NCBI GenBank assembly: GCA_008933995.1
Contig: WARS01000015.1
Coordinates: 7,150,861 to 7,214,860, forward strand
Direction of reading: 5' to 3'
Source of the DNA: Datnioides undecimradiatus
Taxonomy: Eukaryota; Chordata; Actinopteri; Lobotiformes; Datnioididae
Length of the DNA stretch: 64,000 nucleotides
In this document: piece after piece, positions 1-53,500 of the stretch
How positions within the stretch are numbered: the stretch's first letter is position 1
Layout of the letters: every line of letters begins with the position of its first letter
Position numbers and translations under genes: made by a program
The notes under the pieces: generated by a model
Told to the model about the DNA's origin: nothing
The model's input: the letters and a program-made list of their open reading frames with translations, nothing else
The model's database searches: none

Positions 1-41717
<41,717 letters not shown>

Positions 41718-41734
<17 letters not shown>

Positions 41735-41903
41735 GTTGCGGGGACTGCGAGATCGTTTCCCACTTTATAGTATTTCCCCGAAAGCGTGTAGCGATATCCC
41801 AAGGCAACAAAGTTTCACTCTCGGAGATCTCACACCCGTGAAGTAGGACTTCATACTCCTGTTGGAGACGGCGAGTCAAAGTCTGCGCCTTCCATCCCAA
41901 CAT
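41718..41903 (-). other. Upstream ORF overlapping the canonical ptch1 start
   Basis: A 61-codon reading frame starts with ATG at 41903 (G at -3, moderate context) and stops with TAA at 41718-41720, 17 bp inside the Patched coding region in another frame. If the 5' UTR reaches 41903, ribosomes using it would bypass the main start. The peptide resembles nothing I know. The transcription start is not determined. Confidence 0.5.
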
Positions 41904-42330
41904 TTCGTGATCCGGAGGTCTCCACCGCTTTCACCGCATTCACCGTGTCTCTTAAAAAAGTAAAGTTTCTCTCAAAAAGCGAGGTGCGCGAAGTGATTCC
42001 CATACACAAGTCGTCGGGTAAGAAACCTCGATGGTCGTAGCATTCTGGTGAGATCTATGTGGTCTTCCCCTGGGCCGCGCGTCACGGCCAACTCTGAGAT
42101 TCAATAGAAGAGGAGAAAAAGACCTCTCTCCATTTGGAGGCAGAGAAGGAGGAGGGGTGAAAATTAAAAAAAAGAGTCGAGATCCCGCCTCTGGGGCTGT
42201 CAGATTGCAGGACTTTCTTGCATCTGATTGGTTCCAGAAGGGCAAAAATTACTCAGCAAACACGACTATTATTAGCTGCTTAGCAACAGCTCACTAAAGT
42301 AGAGAGACCACCCAGGCAGAGAGACCTCAT
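41735..42330 (-). promoter_or_regulatory. ptch1: Canonical ptch1 5' UTR and promoter region
   Basis: Directly upstream of exon 1. CpG is clearly denser from about 41640 to 42110 than in the surrounding DNA. On the coding strand the region carries a GLI 9-mer (42306-42314), a CCAAT box (GGAACCAATCAG, about 42224-42235) and a GC-box-like GAGGCGGGAT (about 42182-42191). No convincing TATA box was seen, which fits a CpG-type promoter. The start site is unknown. Confidence 0.65.
42306..42314 (+). promoter_or_regulatory. Perfect GLI-binding 9-mer in the canonical promoter
   Basis: Exact GACCACCCA, 572 bp upstream of the canonical ATG. PTCH1 is a known direct GLI target, and its promoters carry this motif in other vertebrates (established knowledge). 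Context plus exact match make this the best-supported regulatory site in the window. Confidence 0.75.
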
Positions 42331-43790
42331 GTGTGCATCTCCAACTTCAGGGGAGGCTCGCTTAGAGCCAAAGCCGCTCGGTGCGTTTGGTGTTTTGGGT
42401 TTTCACATCGCAGCCTGTCGCTTGCAAGAAGGATTGCCCAGAGAGGACCTGAAGTCCAGGGCAAGGTACACCGTCTATGCGTCGGAAAAGGGGGCAGAGG
42501 AATGTCAAAGCTGCAGTTTAAGCTTTGATTTTTTTTTTTCTTCCACTGCCATGATGGTGGTAGGTGAGCCTCAAATTACAGTGGTTGAAGGGGAGGTCCT
42601 ATAGTGTAATGTTGTCACAATGTCAGCCTCACCTCAGTAACACGGTCGTCCTTATATACTGCAAAACATACCCTGCTTCTGTCCCATGTTACTCATTCAT
42701 TCATTGAGCTGATTTTCAAAAAAAAAAAAAACGGGAATCGTCCCAAAACTTTTGGGATTTTAGTAATTCCAGTTATGGACTCACACACACAAAACGCATG
42801 GAATAGACAGCTTCAACAGCTTGCAGTTGTGTGTTGTCCACCCCCAATCACATCTCATTGAAATCCACCAACATATAAGATGCACAATAATCCTAATGAA
42901 TCAAAAAATTATTATTCACAAATAACTAAATTCTGATTAACTTTAAAATCACAGTGTATTCAAGATTTTTGATTCACGCGCTAAACCTGGAAAACGTTTT
43001 TCATCCTCTTTATTGATTACCTTCTTGATTGATGGTTTCTACTATTATTCGGCATTACAATATCGCAATAGTAGGTTTATGTAGATTTCCTTCAAAATAA
43101 ACAGCCTTCAATTTCATATACATCAGCTGCGTAAGTCAAATAGCCAAGATGCATTTTCTTCTCACTGCGCATCCAAAGTTCTCTTTAACACCTTAAACCC
43201 TTCTAATACACACATTATGGATTACGTAAATACCTTTACCTTTGATCGCTTATATTTTCGGACAGTTTTTCCCCACGCACATTTTGTCACAACAGCGTAA
43301 TGCAACGGGCAAGCTGCTCCTATTAAATGATGTTCTGCAGGCATAAATCCATTTTATCGGTGCATTCTTCCAGACGTCTTTGTTAACTTTGCCAGAGGAT
43401 AAGCACAGTTTTGCATCAAAATATGCAATGCATAGCTAAAGATTTAAAGGTTTGCATGGATAATGACATAGAAATCGACATAGTGTCATGTTCAAAACAT
43501 CAGTTTCGCTAAATGTCAGTTATCTTTGAAATTAAAAGCTTTATGACCAAGGGAGAAATGGGAGACAATTCGCTAAAACCTCATATAGCTTTGAAATATA
43601 TTTGCGTCCGCTTAAGCATTACATCTTATCAATTCTTAGCCTAAACTAAGTTTTACTTACTGTGGACAATAAAACAGGCATGTTAAAGCTAAAGAATCAG
43701 CCCGTGCAGCCACCTGATGGAGTCTCACACTTCACACCTGAGCCGTCCGAGCTCTGCAGCGGCTCGTCTGGCTGCCAGCCGCGCACTTAC
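42331..43790. other. Between the two putative promoters
   Basis: AT-rich non-coding DNA, with poly-A at about 42718-42731 and several TAATTA-like stretches. No exon or repeat family was recognised. In transcripts from the alternative start it would be intron. Confidence 0.65.
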
Positions 43791-43970
43791 CATCTTCAGT
43801 CCAGGTGGGGAGAGCTTTCAGTACAAATCCGTAATATCCGCCCCCCGTGGAGCCCGAAACGTGTCAGTAATTTATGACGAAGATATAAAGAACTGCTTTA
43901 TTGTTGCGAGGAGAAAAAAAGATGCATCGTAATCCGTCTTGGTCGCAGGCATCCTGCTCCACGTCCGACA
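43791..43970 (-). other. ptch1: Putative alternative first exon (short-N-terminus ptch1 isoform)
   Basis: On the minus strand CTGAAGATG is followed at once by GTAAGTGCGC, a full-consensus donor, so ATG (43793-43791) would be the last codon of an exon. Joining it to exon 2 gives Met-Gly-Lys-Ala-Thr-Gly in frame, since exon 2 starts in phase 0. The resulting start context AAG-ATG-G is strong. Human PTCH1 has an isoform that starts just like this (as I recall, isoform M). A GC box (CCGCCCCCC, 43838-43846), a TATA-like CATAAAGG (43998-44005) and a GLI site (44012) lie upstream. The exon's 5' end near 43970 is a guess. Confidence 0.7.
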
Positions 43971-44011
43971 AGGTTCACTCACAATTACAAGGCTCTTCCT
44001 TTATGCCCACG

Positions 44012-44020
44012 TGGGTGGTC
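44012..44020 (-). promoter_or_regulatory. Perfect GLI-binding 9-mer at the alternative first exon
   Basis: TGGGTGGTC on the plus strand reads GACCACCCA on the coding strand. It lies 219 bp upstream of the alternative ATG and 2 bp into a CACGTG E-box (44008-44013). It is well placed to drive a Hedgehog-responsive second promoter. Confidence 0.7.
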
Positions 44021-47000
44021 CGGATCGCTCCACAGGCAGGACGGTTTGACTGTCACGTGATTAACCCCAAATTGTAAACAGTACCAACTCATCCACAACA
44101 TTCACATCCCGTGTCTCTGCCAGCCAAAGACACACACGCACACAACACACAGTTACATGCTGTACGATGATACATTTGTTATGAAATTCACACCTGTACA
44201 TGCACAGGTGCAAACACACGCGCGCGCAGATGAATCTATGCATGCGTTTACATACATAGAGATATGCAAACATAAAAACGTGTTTATATGGTTTGGAACA
44301 TATAGATACATTGATACTTGTTAATACTGTATGCATTATGTGCACACAAACTAAATTACAAATATGATGCATCCACACATACACACAGACAAATCAAGCA
44401 AATCTATTTTTATTGGTCAGGAGCCCAAAGATACCAGAGTCTATTTGTGGAATAAGTCTGTTTGTGGACGGAGCCCACCCTGTGTAAAACCTGTTTTACA
44501 CATGTTTTACAAAGCTAAGATTTTGTCTAGCAAACACAAATGTTTTCCTCTAAACAAAGCTATCTATGAAGTCTTATCATGATTTAGATTTTTCTTCGGA
44601 ATCAGTTGGAAGGCTTGGCAGGGTGGCAGCCAACACACACCAGCGTCAACAATAGTATCATTTCACCAGCATCATATATCCTTGGTGTGGTGTCTGAGTG
44701 GGAAAAGCATTGAAGGGGCAACAAAGTTAGGTTGTGATGCCCCCTAATGCCCCTGAATAGAACCGGGCCTGTCCCAGTGGAACATGGAAGTCTTATGACT
44801 TATGTTCCTGCTGCACCATATCTGTGCTAGACATGTTCAGGTTGTTGTCGTGACGGTAACGCTGTAGGACTCCATCAAAGTGCCGCAGGTCATTGTGCAA
44901 AACTGTCCACCCCTTTGAATACTGTAGTGTAGAGGCTGTAAAAATATGCCAGTAAAATGCTCTGGGAGATTATATTGCAAGCATCTGTGTGAACTAATGA
45001 AATACGTATGCACATAAGATGCCAAAACACCCTTGACCAAACATGAGCATATTTCCTTTTTTTTCATTTAACATCATGTGCTAATATGGATCAGATGGAC
45101 TAATTGCTCACTTTAGGAATTATACCAAGTAGGGAGAAATGTATTCCAAATCAGCTTCTTTTAATTTAGTTAGTTGCAGGCAACATTTTGGATTTCAGAC
45201 TTTTGCGAGCAAAGAGGGCAATGAGTCTATCCAGGCCTGTGGGTTATTGTCTGTTATATAAAAGCAGCAAGGTACAAACAATACAATAGCTGAACAATAC
45301 AGATCAACATTTTTTTGTAGGAATTTATTGTAACATCTCCTGGTTTTATTTGTCTGGTGTGATAGTAAACAGAATATATTTGAGTTTTGCATTGTTGGTC
45401 AAACAAAGCAAGGACCTCACCTTGGGCTTTAAAAGAGCATGATGGTCACTTTTATTGATATTTTATTTACCAGATTAGTTGATTATTAAGAAAAACATTG
45501 TCAGCTGAATCCCAAGTGAAACTAAGAGTTAGTTGCAGGCCTTTCACACTGCTCCACTGCATATGTGCCATATCACAGTCACGGTTTCACCTTGCATTAA
45601 TGCTATGCCATAGTGCTGATACTGCAATGCATTCCAACCTTTCTTGATTGCCACCATCAGACCAAACCAACAACCTTTTTAAATCTCAGAACTGGCAGGT
45701 TTTTAATGAAAACTTGAGTGCATTAAAGATTCCCATTAAAACATTAGACTTAATGAACTTTTCTGTGGCAGCACTCAGTGTTTCAACATTGCTGCTTGTG
45801 AATCTCTTTAAAATGAGAAGCCAGTCCCATTTAAAGCCACACCCAGTGAAGTGCATTGAAAAAAAGCAAAAAGGAAAAAAAAAAAACCCCAAAACAACCA
45901 CACATCAGAGACAGAGAATGAGAATGCAAACAAGGCACACCTCTTTATTGAAAACAAATGCACTCAAGATCCCAATTAAGTAAGAATGCTCTCGCTCTCC
46001 CACTTTCTCTCTCTCCTTTTCATTACAAAATAAAAAAAGAGTGAAACAAAAACAAAAGAAAAAAGAAAAACAATATGGGTGCCTTGGAGTGGGCAGTTCA
46101 TGGGGTTTAAAAGATCATGTGATGTGTTTCATTCATTGATAGATGCAGACCACCTATAGAGCCCATGTGGCTTTAGCTGCGTAGTACTGATAGGAAAACA
46201 CACACTGCACTACATTTTAGTGTACTGTATCTGTAGTTCAGGTGTATTTGTTAAGATGACTGATTATTTGCATGTGTGTTTGTAAATGTGCCATAACATC
46301 TGAAAGGATAGTTCTGGTTTATCAACTGTTTTCTCAACTGTTCCTAGTATTTCTGTGTTGATATCGACTGTGTACTGACCCATGTGAGTGGTTAGATCTG
46401 TAAACATAGCAACATTGCTAAAAAGATGTCCAGTAGGGAAAGAACTATGAGCATTCAGACAATCAAAGTGGTTTTATTCAAAAATTTCAGTAAGCCACAT
46501 GTAAATGACAAAACATGGGACGGGTAAAATTATTCTCTGTAAACATCCATAAATATCAACTTTCTGGTTCAATTTTGACCAAATTAATTAATATTCATGT
46601 CAAGATTTTTTTCCACTTATCTGTCATTCAAAACGGATTTTGCCACAACCTATGTGAGACAGTCATTGCTGTCAAACTTTAAAACTGTTTTCTGCTGCAG
46701 TCAGCTGTTGTTTCAGTGACACACATTTCATTGACCTCCAGTTTTCGTCACGTCCATCTAGATCTTCATCTCAGCTGCTCTTCCCTCCTTCACCACTGCC
46801 AGTGTCTGGACTCCATTGAGGGAATATTTCCTAACTGTTTATGGCATGACTAACCCTGTAAAATGATTACGTCATGATGAGGTCATAATGCCAAAAGCTC
46901 ACATACCTCCTCAGTTTCTCCTGTTTAGCGCAAAATGTCAAATTCAATCATTGATAACTGCAAAAGTCCTTCTTTCTATTAGTGTCTCCTGACTGAAATG

Positions 47001-47270
47001 TAGTTTTTGTGCAATCAGAGATAATTAATGAGATTTTTGTTTCTACTTCATGATCAAATGGTTTAGGGAATCTGGTTTAAGCTGTTGGCCTGATTACAAC
47101 TTGCTTGACTGTCTGACCACTTGTGTTTGCCGCACTGATCGACGATGTTGCAGCAATATGGCCGCGATCCCAGATGTCAGCAATTACTTAAATTATCATA
47201 AGTAAAAGAAGGGATTTAACAAATCTATGAAAATAGGACAAATGTTGGAAACTGGAATTATTTTCTAGGG
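44021..47270. other. Upstream non-coding DNA
   Basis: No gene is supported. A CA-rich, AT-rich stretch (44120-44390) is followed by unique-looking sequence, a possible repeat at 45428-45541 and an A-rich stretch at 45860-46075. Confidence 0.65.
45428..45541 (+). repeat. Possible decayed teleost dispersed repeat
   Basis: The stretch runs from GGGCTTTAAAAGAGCATGATG through TTAGTTGATTATTAAG to GAGTTAGTTGCAGGCC. It resembles a common fish repeat that ends ...ATCGTTAGTTGCAGCC. The 15-mer TAGTTGCAGGCAACA also occurs at about 11942 and 45171, hinting at more copies. The assignment is from memory and weak. Confidence 0.35.
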
Positions 47271-47503
47271 CAGTAGTTCGCAATGTGCAGTCCAGTGACA
47301 CTCTCATTAAGGGGGTCCTCAGCAAAAAGGGGATCATTTATTTTCATTGTAATTCCATCCATAAGATAGACAATGACAGAATGTGGGGCAATTCTGGTCA
47401 TAGACTTAAAACACTGAAAGACAAAAATCTTATCAGATGGTGGTCCATGGTCTAATTTGAGTTGGTTTAGGGGTCCTTGACATAAAAAGTTTGAGATCCA
47501 CTG
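47271..47503. mobile_element. Decayed hAT-type non-autonomous DNA transposon
   Basis: The left end CAGTAGTTCGCAATGTGCAG and the right end (complement CAGTGGATCTCAAACTTTTT) resemble the CAGTGGTTCTCAAAC-type terminal repeats of hAT elements. The 233-bp interior has no transposase. The flanking 8-mers TTCTAGGG and CTTCAAGG agree only partly, as expected for an old target-site duplication. The minus-strand ORF across it is not a gene. Confidence 0.6.
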
Positions 47504-50500
47504 CTTCAAGGTTTGTGTTCCTATCTGCAAGGCTGCACTTTTACATTCACTAAACAATCTTCCTCTCAGTGCACCTCCAATGCATCCCCCTTTGGAAGCC
47601 CCATACAGGTACCATTTCCAATATTTCTGCCAAGTCATAAAACTACCTCCATCTTGACCCAGCTGCTGGCTCCCCCTGGTCCATCATGACTGCCTGTGAA
47701 GCAGTAGGGGCTGAGTGCATGGCGAGAGCCTGCTGGGATGTTTATGTTCCAGCTCAAGGTTGTCTTCAATCATACACCGAGCTGTTTGACAGCTTGCAGC
47801 ACCGCCTGGCCTCTGTTTACCTCTCCCAATTTCCGACTGGCTTTGTATGCACAATCAGAGCAGCTCAGAGCGAATCCAAGAGGGCAGTTCCGCCATAGAC
47901 GTTCAACTAGCAGCAACACAGAGAAGTGGACCAAAGGCAGCATAACGTTAGACAGAAAATGCTTATGTTTGACTGGCTTAATCAGAATAGGTAAACTCTC
48001 CACTGAAAGAAAGCAGCCCCAGTTCATTTAAAATACGTGTTTGAAATGATTCAAACTGATTTTGTGTTTCTTCTGGTCCTTAAGATAGCAAGCATTGTTC
48101 ACTCCAACACTGGGGACATTGGAATATTCTAACCACTTTTCCAAAAGTTTCATCAAGTGAGGAGTGTGTGTTTCACACTATATATTGTTACATATTTTAA
48201 TGTTGACACCTTATGGTTAAGTTTCACAGACAAGAGAGTTGTCAGGATTGTGTGCAAAAGGAGAAATGAGAAGAAAACTATGACTGATACAGTCTAAATC
48301 ATATTGGTTCAGATTTAAGGATATATAAGCACACTGACATCTTATTAGTCTAATTTGGACTCCCTGTAGTGGTCCACCTTGCTGTTTGGCTGACATTTAC
48401 TCAGAGATCCGGGATAGACAATGTTGGAACTGGCTGATATTTAGACAAGGCAGTGGTCTGTTCTGCAGAACTGGCCTGAGAAGCTGTAATTTTTGGAAGT
48501 GAGTTCAGCCCCCAATGTTAACAGGAAACGTGTGCTGCTCTGAATGCATACACATGGCCTTAACAAATAAGCAGTATAATACAATATCAACCCTGTGGCT
48601 CCACGGAAAGACGGGGAGAGAGAAGGACAGAGAGTGAGACAACTGGAAATAGGCAGACAGAGCAGTTAAACAGATGGAGCTGACTTTTCAACAAATTCAT
48701 TTTTATAAATTGTGTAAAGAAAGAAAGGAAATTTTGACTCACAGACACAGATGCACATACACAAACAAATATATTTGGTATAAATTCTAACATCTGCACA
48801 CATTCACCTTGGTAGAAGGTTTGCTTACTTCCATTTAAACTGAGGTGGGTCTCTGTGGGAGGCCGACTGGAAAAAGTGACACACTTAAAGGTAAGAACCC
48901 CATAAGCTGTCCAGACCTCCTGTTCAGTTCAGTCTTAACAACAGCAGGAACTGTTACCTCCCTCAATGGAATTCAAGCTCATAAACAAGCAGCATCAGCC
49001 ATCATTAAGAGAAATTATTCCAACAGCACAGGGCATAAATACACACTTTTTGTTCCTTAATGCGTCTACAAAATAACTATTCATAATATGAATGTCCCAT
49101 ATTAAATTGATCATTTGTTCTTACGCATTCAAAGTTATAGCCTGTGGTCTATCAGTGACTCCTTCTTTTGCTTTTAAGTTTTGTTTTTCTAAGAATGTAT
49201 TAAAGATGATTAAATGGTATTAAGTGCTGTTTGGAATATCAAAGCTATTCTTGAGGTGTGCTTAATAGCATAATTAACCTGTAATTACAAGTTTTTTGCG
49301 CCAATTTAATAGTTTGTCTCACAAACATGAGGCTCACTTTCCACCCTTGTGTAATACTTTGAATCACTCAATACAGGGAAAGTGTAATTAAATTAACATT
49401 GGTTAAAAATCTAAAGAGTAAAAAGAATGCAGTTATATTTGAGTGAATATTAGTTTTTATTTGACCATGTTTGTTTGACAACGACCTTAGAAACCAGCTG
49501 CAAAGACTGAAAGAGTGACAAATAAAAAGTTTTTCACTCAGAGACAAGGCAATACACAGTGGACTAAATGAGACAGCATGTGATTGAGAGCCCCTCTGAC
49601 ATAAACACTCTGTCATTACAGAGATTGGGATGTTTCCTTAAAACTTTTAATTATGATGCTATTTGCATCCATTGGAATTTGGGCATCCTGACAGAATTAT
49701 AATATTTCTGCTGGAAAATGCACTTTTGTGCAGCCACAGTGGATTTCTGGATTGTTTGACCAAGACGTCAAAAAATAATAAAATTCTCATGAGGACACAT
49801 AAGCCTTGAAATGTTGGGACTTGGATCAATTTTTGTAAATTGTTGCTCCCTGGTTGAAATAAGTAGATGCAACACGGGAACATTAATTTTCACAGTCACA
49901 ACTCTTCTCCAAGTCGTTTTTGAGCCTCATTTTCATAAGATAATTTATAAATACATTAATTCATAATTAGTGCCTTAATTACATATATGTATGTGAGGTA
50001 TGAAAAAATCTTACTGCTTTAAGTACAGACCTGTATGTGTTGACGGCACCTGAAGCCAAACCACTAAGTCTTGGCTCTTCTGGCTCATCAATGCTCCGTT
50101 GCAGGCCTCATCTGCTTGTTTTCCCCACAGTACCATGAGGTCATAGCTTAAGTGGCCAATTAGCCCAAACACAGTTAAGTCCGGGGCATCTCCAGAGATA
50201 GTGGGAGTAGGATGAGGAAGGGTATTTATGTATGCTTTGCAGGACATCTGTGAATGGAGGAATTATAAAACCCGCCTTCCTTATCCCTGTCATTCTTCTA
50301 TCACACCTGGATTTCTGTGTGTGAAACGGTGCGCATGTCTGTCTCATCTGTTTTGGTTAAATGTCTGGTGGGCTTACTGTGAGGTCTGACTTGAGCAGGG
50401 GAAAATAGCTGTCATAATCACCCACGCCTGTATCTTTCGGCTTAAAGCCCTGTTTCCTAATTACCGCCTGCTAACAATCTTCTCGCATAATTTATGCGTA

Positions 50501-53500
50501 TTGGTCAAGATGTGGGCACTCTCGCCTCTGACTCTCTCACAGTCCAGCCAAAATTGTTAGTGGTGAATATTCAACCATAATGTCTGCTGAAAACTTCACA
50601 CAGCTATGCATGAAGCCACTGGATGATGTGCAACAGCGTTTTCAGCAGGAGAATGAGGCGAAAGTTTCCAAGCCAGGTGTGCATGAACGTATAAAGATGT
50701 GATAGCAATAAAATAGGATTAAAGGGGGATTGATGTGGTGACAGCGAGAAAGTCAGTGTATGGAGAAAGAGCGAGACTGACTTGACATTTCCAAATGGAA
50801 TGGTTGAATGTAAACACAGCTGGATGTGATAGAAGAGCATTTATTGGCTGCGTTTTAATTATTGCTTTGACTTTCCATAGACTGCCAAGGACTGTTGTGT
50901 ATACACAGAATGTGCCGCTGACAGCTTATCTGAATCCAGCCTAGTCTTTTTCGCAGGGAAGGTGCTAGTTCAGAAGCCTTGGAGGGACTGAGAAATACAT
51001 CTGCTCAATTCAAAAGCAGCATTGTTTGGGATTTTTGTGGCAAAGTCAAGTGTGATTCAATTGGTGCTCTGCGGGTGTCTGTTGCAACCTTCTGAGCAGA
51101 GACTGGGTTGAAGGGGGAAAGATTGGATCTCTAAGAATTAAGTGGTTTATTGAAATAAAAAGTGAGTTAAAGTCTGTGGCTGAGCTGATATAACACAGTT
51201 ATCCTTACGTAGTGTTTGCAGGGTTGGATCTGCGGACATCAGATAAACATGCATTCATCACCACCATGCCTGTGTGTAGCACAGAAATGTCAAACAATCG
51301 CAAACGAAGTCAGCATGTGCTTGTATACAGACTGACTCTTTTCAATAAAATTACCTCGCTTTGGGGAGAATGGCACAACAAAAGCAGTTCTTGGTTTTAT
51401 CAGTAGTGAGGGACCTGATGACAGAGAACGCAGACATAGAACATTTTAGAAATATTGTTACTTCATCCAAATTACAGATGTTGTATTGTTCATCTCCGTC
51501 CTCACATCATAACATTTTAATGGGAACCTCAGCACAATGTAGAGCTCGGATCCTGACATACACTGTGCAGCTGTATGTGTAAACAGGCTTTAAAGAGACA
51601 AAAACCCAGCAAAATTTTGTAAGACATTTGTTCAAATTCAACCAAGACAACCTTAACCATCTGGACATATAATACAATTGTCAACGATGAGCTGAACTCG
51701 TCTGCAATCATGAAGTCATTTGGAAAAAACAGAAATCTGCTGATGTACTGGCTCACCAAAACAAGAAAACAGATGGGGATGCTGCATGGTTGTTATCGGC
51801 GTCTGGACTGAGCTGCAAACTAAACAGAAATATGTGTGTGCATAATAGATTCCTGCATACTATTTATGCACATATGTGTGTTTGAATGTTACTATGGTAA
51901 TGTAACTATACAGTTGTTTTTTTTTTGACTGAAAATACTGCAGTAAAAATATCTGTATCTCTAACCCAACAGACATTTGTTCAAGGATTTAAAACACATC
52001 AGTCACGAACCTGGAATGATTAAAACAACTTGAAGACAAGGATGATTTACCTGTTCTCAAATTTTCAGTCACATCACATGATTTTCATGAACAGATGGAC
52101 GAGTTTGCCCTTACAACAACTTCTTGCCATTTTTGACCCATGAAACAGCGACAGTGCATGAAACAGTATATGCATTAAAGCATTATAGTTGTTTAATGAT
52201 GCAGATGATGTACTTTTAGAGAGAAGATCTATTAATAAAAACTGTAAAGCTGGTCAATAAACCTTGGAAATGCTCCAGCGGCTATTCTTTGCACAATGCT
52301 AACGTAATTATAATGAAAAAGAAACATTTCCCTCATTATTTTCCCAAATCCCAGCAAGTCCTCACTGGCAGTCAGTTACACAAAGTTACGCAACTCTTCA
52401 CAGACACACAAAGATGATTGGGGCCACATCCGCTCTAAAGAAGAGGTCTTTCAGTAACTTTTGTGGCATCCGAATGAAGCAAGTGGCCTCACTCCATCAC
52501 TTTTTTCAGTGGTCATTCCATAAGAGGTAGTGCATGACTTTAAAAGGAACCAAGGTCTAATGACACATACAAAACCCACATACACCTCTGGTCACGCACA
52601 AGATTGACAGATGATCAAAAGTGTATTTATGTCTCTACCTGTCCAAGTGGATACACATATGCACACACACACTTACACATACACAGAAAAACAAAACATA
52701 GTCACACATGCCTGACATACCACAGAATCACTCGCACAAATACATGAGTTACTCAAACTGTCCAACACTGACAATTGATCAGAGACTGCCCTCACACACA
52801 TTTCAAACACACACCCTCTGACTCCCCCGTGACTCTGCTGACCTTTGACCTTAGGTGAAGGGGGTTGTTGTCTGATGGTGTGGGTTCATTCTCTGTGTGT
52901 GAAGTCATTTCCTGCCAGAGTGATTGTGAGGGCTAAAGAAGGCTATATTGGTTGACCTCAAATGTGGGCACAGTGGGGGGCTTCATGATATGGGATGTAA
53001 CCTAGCTGGGCAACACAATATTGTGTAAGAAATAAATATGATTTAATGATAAAACATTTATCATTATATTATATTTTTCCTAATGTAGCCAGACCAAAAT
53101 CAAACAACCTTTAGGATTTTACTTTATTTCACATAAAATACCAACACATAGGGACAAAAGAGAAATACTACATAGAAAATAGATATTAACATGAGCTTAT
53201 TTAAATTCCTATGTCTGTGAATGACTTTAATAGTGTCATCTCTAAATTTTTAACTGTCACTCAGAGATTTCTGTAGTAGTTTTTCTCCTGAGAATACAGG
53301 CAATATGAGCACACTCGCACAAGCATCGCCTGCTGCACTGATGCCATAAACCGTGGCCCCTGAGCGACATTTTCTAACAAACAGAGCCTTTTACACGACA
53401 GAACCAAAATGCTCTTTGTTTGCAGTATATGTCAGAATGAGAGTTTGTGTATATAGATCCGAGGGGATGGAAAAAAAGGCCAGAAAATGAGGAATCTGTT

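Noticed and set aside
47258-47638. Minus-strand ORF of 126 codons
   Set aside because: It runs through the hAT-like element, and no transposase motif is present.
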